A stretch of DNA of 5,186 bases from Alphaproteobacteria bacterium (lineage in GTDB: Bacteria; Pseudomonadota; Alphaproteobacteria; Rickettsiales; SXRF01). The translations under genes were made by a program, and so were the position numbers. How positions within the stretch are numbered: position 1 is the stretch's first letter; each line of letters begins with the position of its first letter. A model generated the notes under the pieces. The model was not told the origin of the DNA and did no database searches. It saw only the letters and a program-made list of their open reading frames with translations. This document shows positions 5,117 through 5,186 of the stretch, in pieces. The stretch covers positions 1-5,186 of the forward strand of contig JAFATP010000280.1 of NCBI GenBank assembly GCA_019243895.1. The letters run 5' to 3'.

Positions 5117-5144
5117 TTGACTTCTCCTTTTGCATCTGTATGAT
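5117..5144 (+). promoter_or_regulatory. Strong promoter, probably of an rRNA operon
   Basis: TTGACT (5117-5122) and TATGAT (5139-5144) each match consensus at five of six positions with a 16-bp spacer. The following CGCCGTC (5145-5151) is a GC-rich discriminator of the kind found in promoters under stringent (ppGpp/DksA) control. Transcription would start near 5151 and read out of the window. Together with the boxA-like motif just downstream this points to a ribosomal RNA operon, although a tRNA or other stable RNA is possible. Confidence 0.6.
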
Positions 5145-5162
5145 CGCCGTCGAGTTTCGTTT

Positions 5163-5175
5163 CGCTCTTTGAACA
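5163..5175 (+). promoter_or_regulatory. boxA-like antitermination motif in rRNA leader
   Basis: CGCTCTTTGAACA closely resembles the rrn boxA of E. coli (TGCTCTTTAACAA) and the GCTCTTTGA core I recall from alphaproteobacterial rRNA leaders. It lies about 12 bases after the expected transcription start, where boxA would bind NusB-NusE. The 16S gene itself is not in the window. Confidence 0.55.
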
Positions 5176-5186
5176 TTAACGCTGTG

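Noticed and set aside
1..5186. CRISPR array, tRNA gene or insertion sequence
   Set aside because: No regularly spaced direct repeats, no recognisable tRNA cloverleaf, and no transposase frame or paired terminal repeats were seen by eye.

Overview
The window reads as a GC-rich bacterial chromosome segment, most likely from an alphaproteobacterium. The evidence is the ppx/gppA-type gene lying close upstream of rlmE, an RlmE whose C-terminal half ([20 protein letters not shown]) has a typical alphaproteobacterial look, a TTAA-N7-TTAA box before rodA that matches the CtrA consensus, and an rRNA-leader-like sequence with a GCTCTTTGA boxA core at the right edge. The lineage is inferred from remembered family patterns, not from a search. 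All five confident genes and the antitoxin lie on the + strand.

Layout: 1-198 is non-coding sequence with repeated GTTAA motifs. It precedes rodA (199-1341), the SEDS peptidoglycan polymerase of the elongasome. A 132-bp spacer carries a good sigma70-type promoter (1410-1439) for a short Ppx/GppA phosphatase gene (1474-2517). A ParDE toxin-antitoxin pair follows (2581-2859 and 2869-3159), with its own promoter and an overlapping inverted repeat. The toxin stop codon overlaps the start codon of rlmE (3159-3809, 23S rRNA U2552 2'-O-methyltransferase) in a TAATG junction. The 316-bp gap 3810-4125 is rich in palindromes: two GC-rich ones just after rlmE and two overlapping AT-rich ones at 4013-4044. 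A possible 12-codon leader ORF with a good Shine-Dalgarno sequence (4075-4113) lies in the same gap. Then comes a predicted lipoprotein alpha/beta hydrolase of the lysophospholipase/monoacylglycerol lipase type (4126-5100). The last 86 bases hold a strong promoter with a GC-rich discriminator and a boxA-like antitermination motif, so an rRNA operon probably starts just beyond the window.

How the genes fit together: rodA (wall synthesis), ppx/gppA (polyphosphate or pppGpp hydrolysis), rlmE (ribosome assembly) and the probable rRNA operon are core growth functions. The accessory element is parDE, which sits inside the ppx-rlmE neighbourhood and has captured rlmE translationally. The most noteworthy observations are the TA module wired to an rRNA methyltransferase gene, the double palindrome with possible leader peptide before the hydrolase, and the rRNA-type promoter at the right edge. 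I see no CRISPR array, tRNA, insertion sequence or clearly new multi-gene system.
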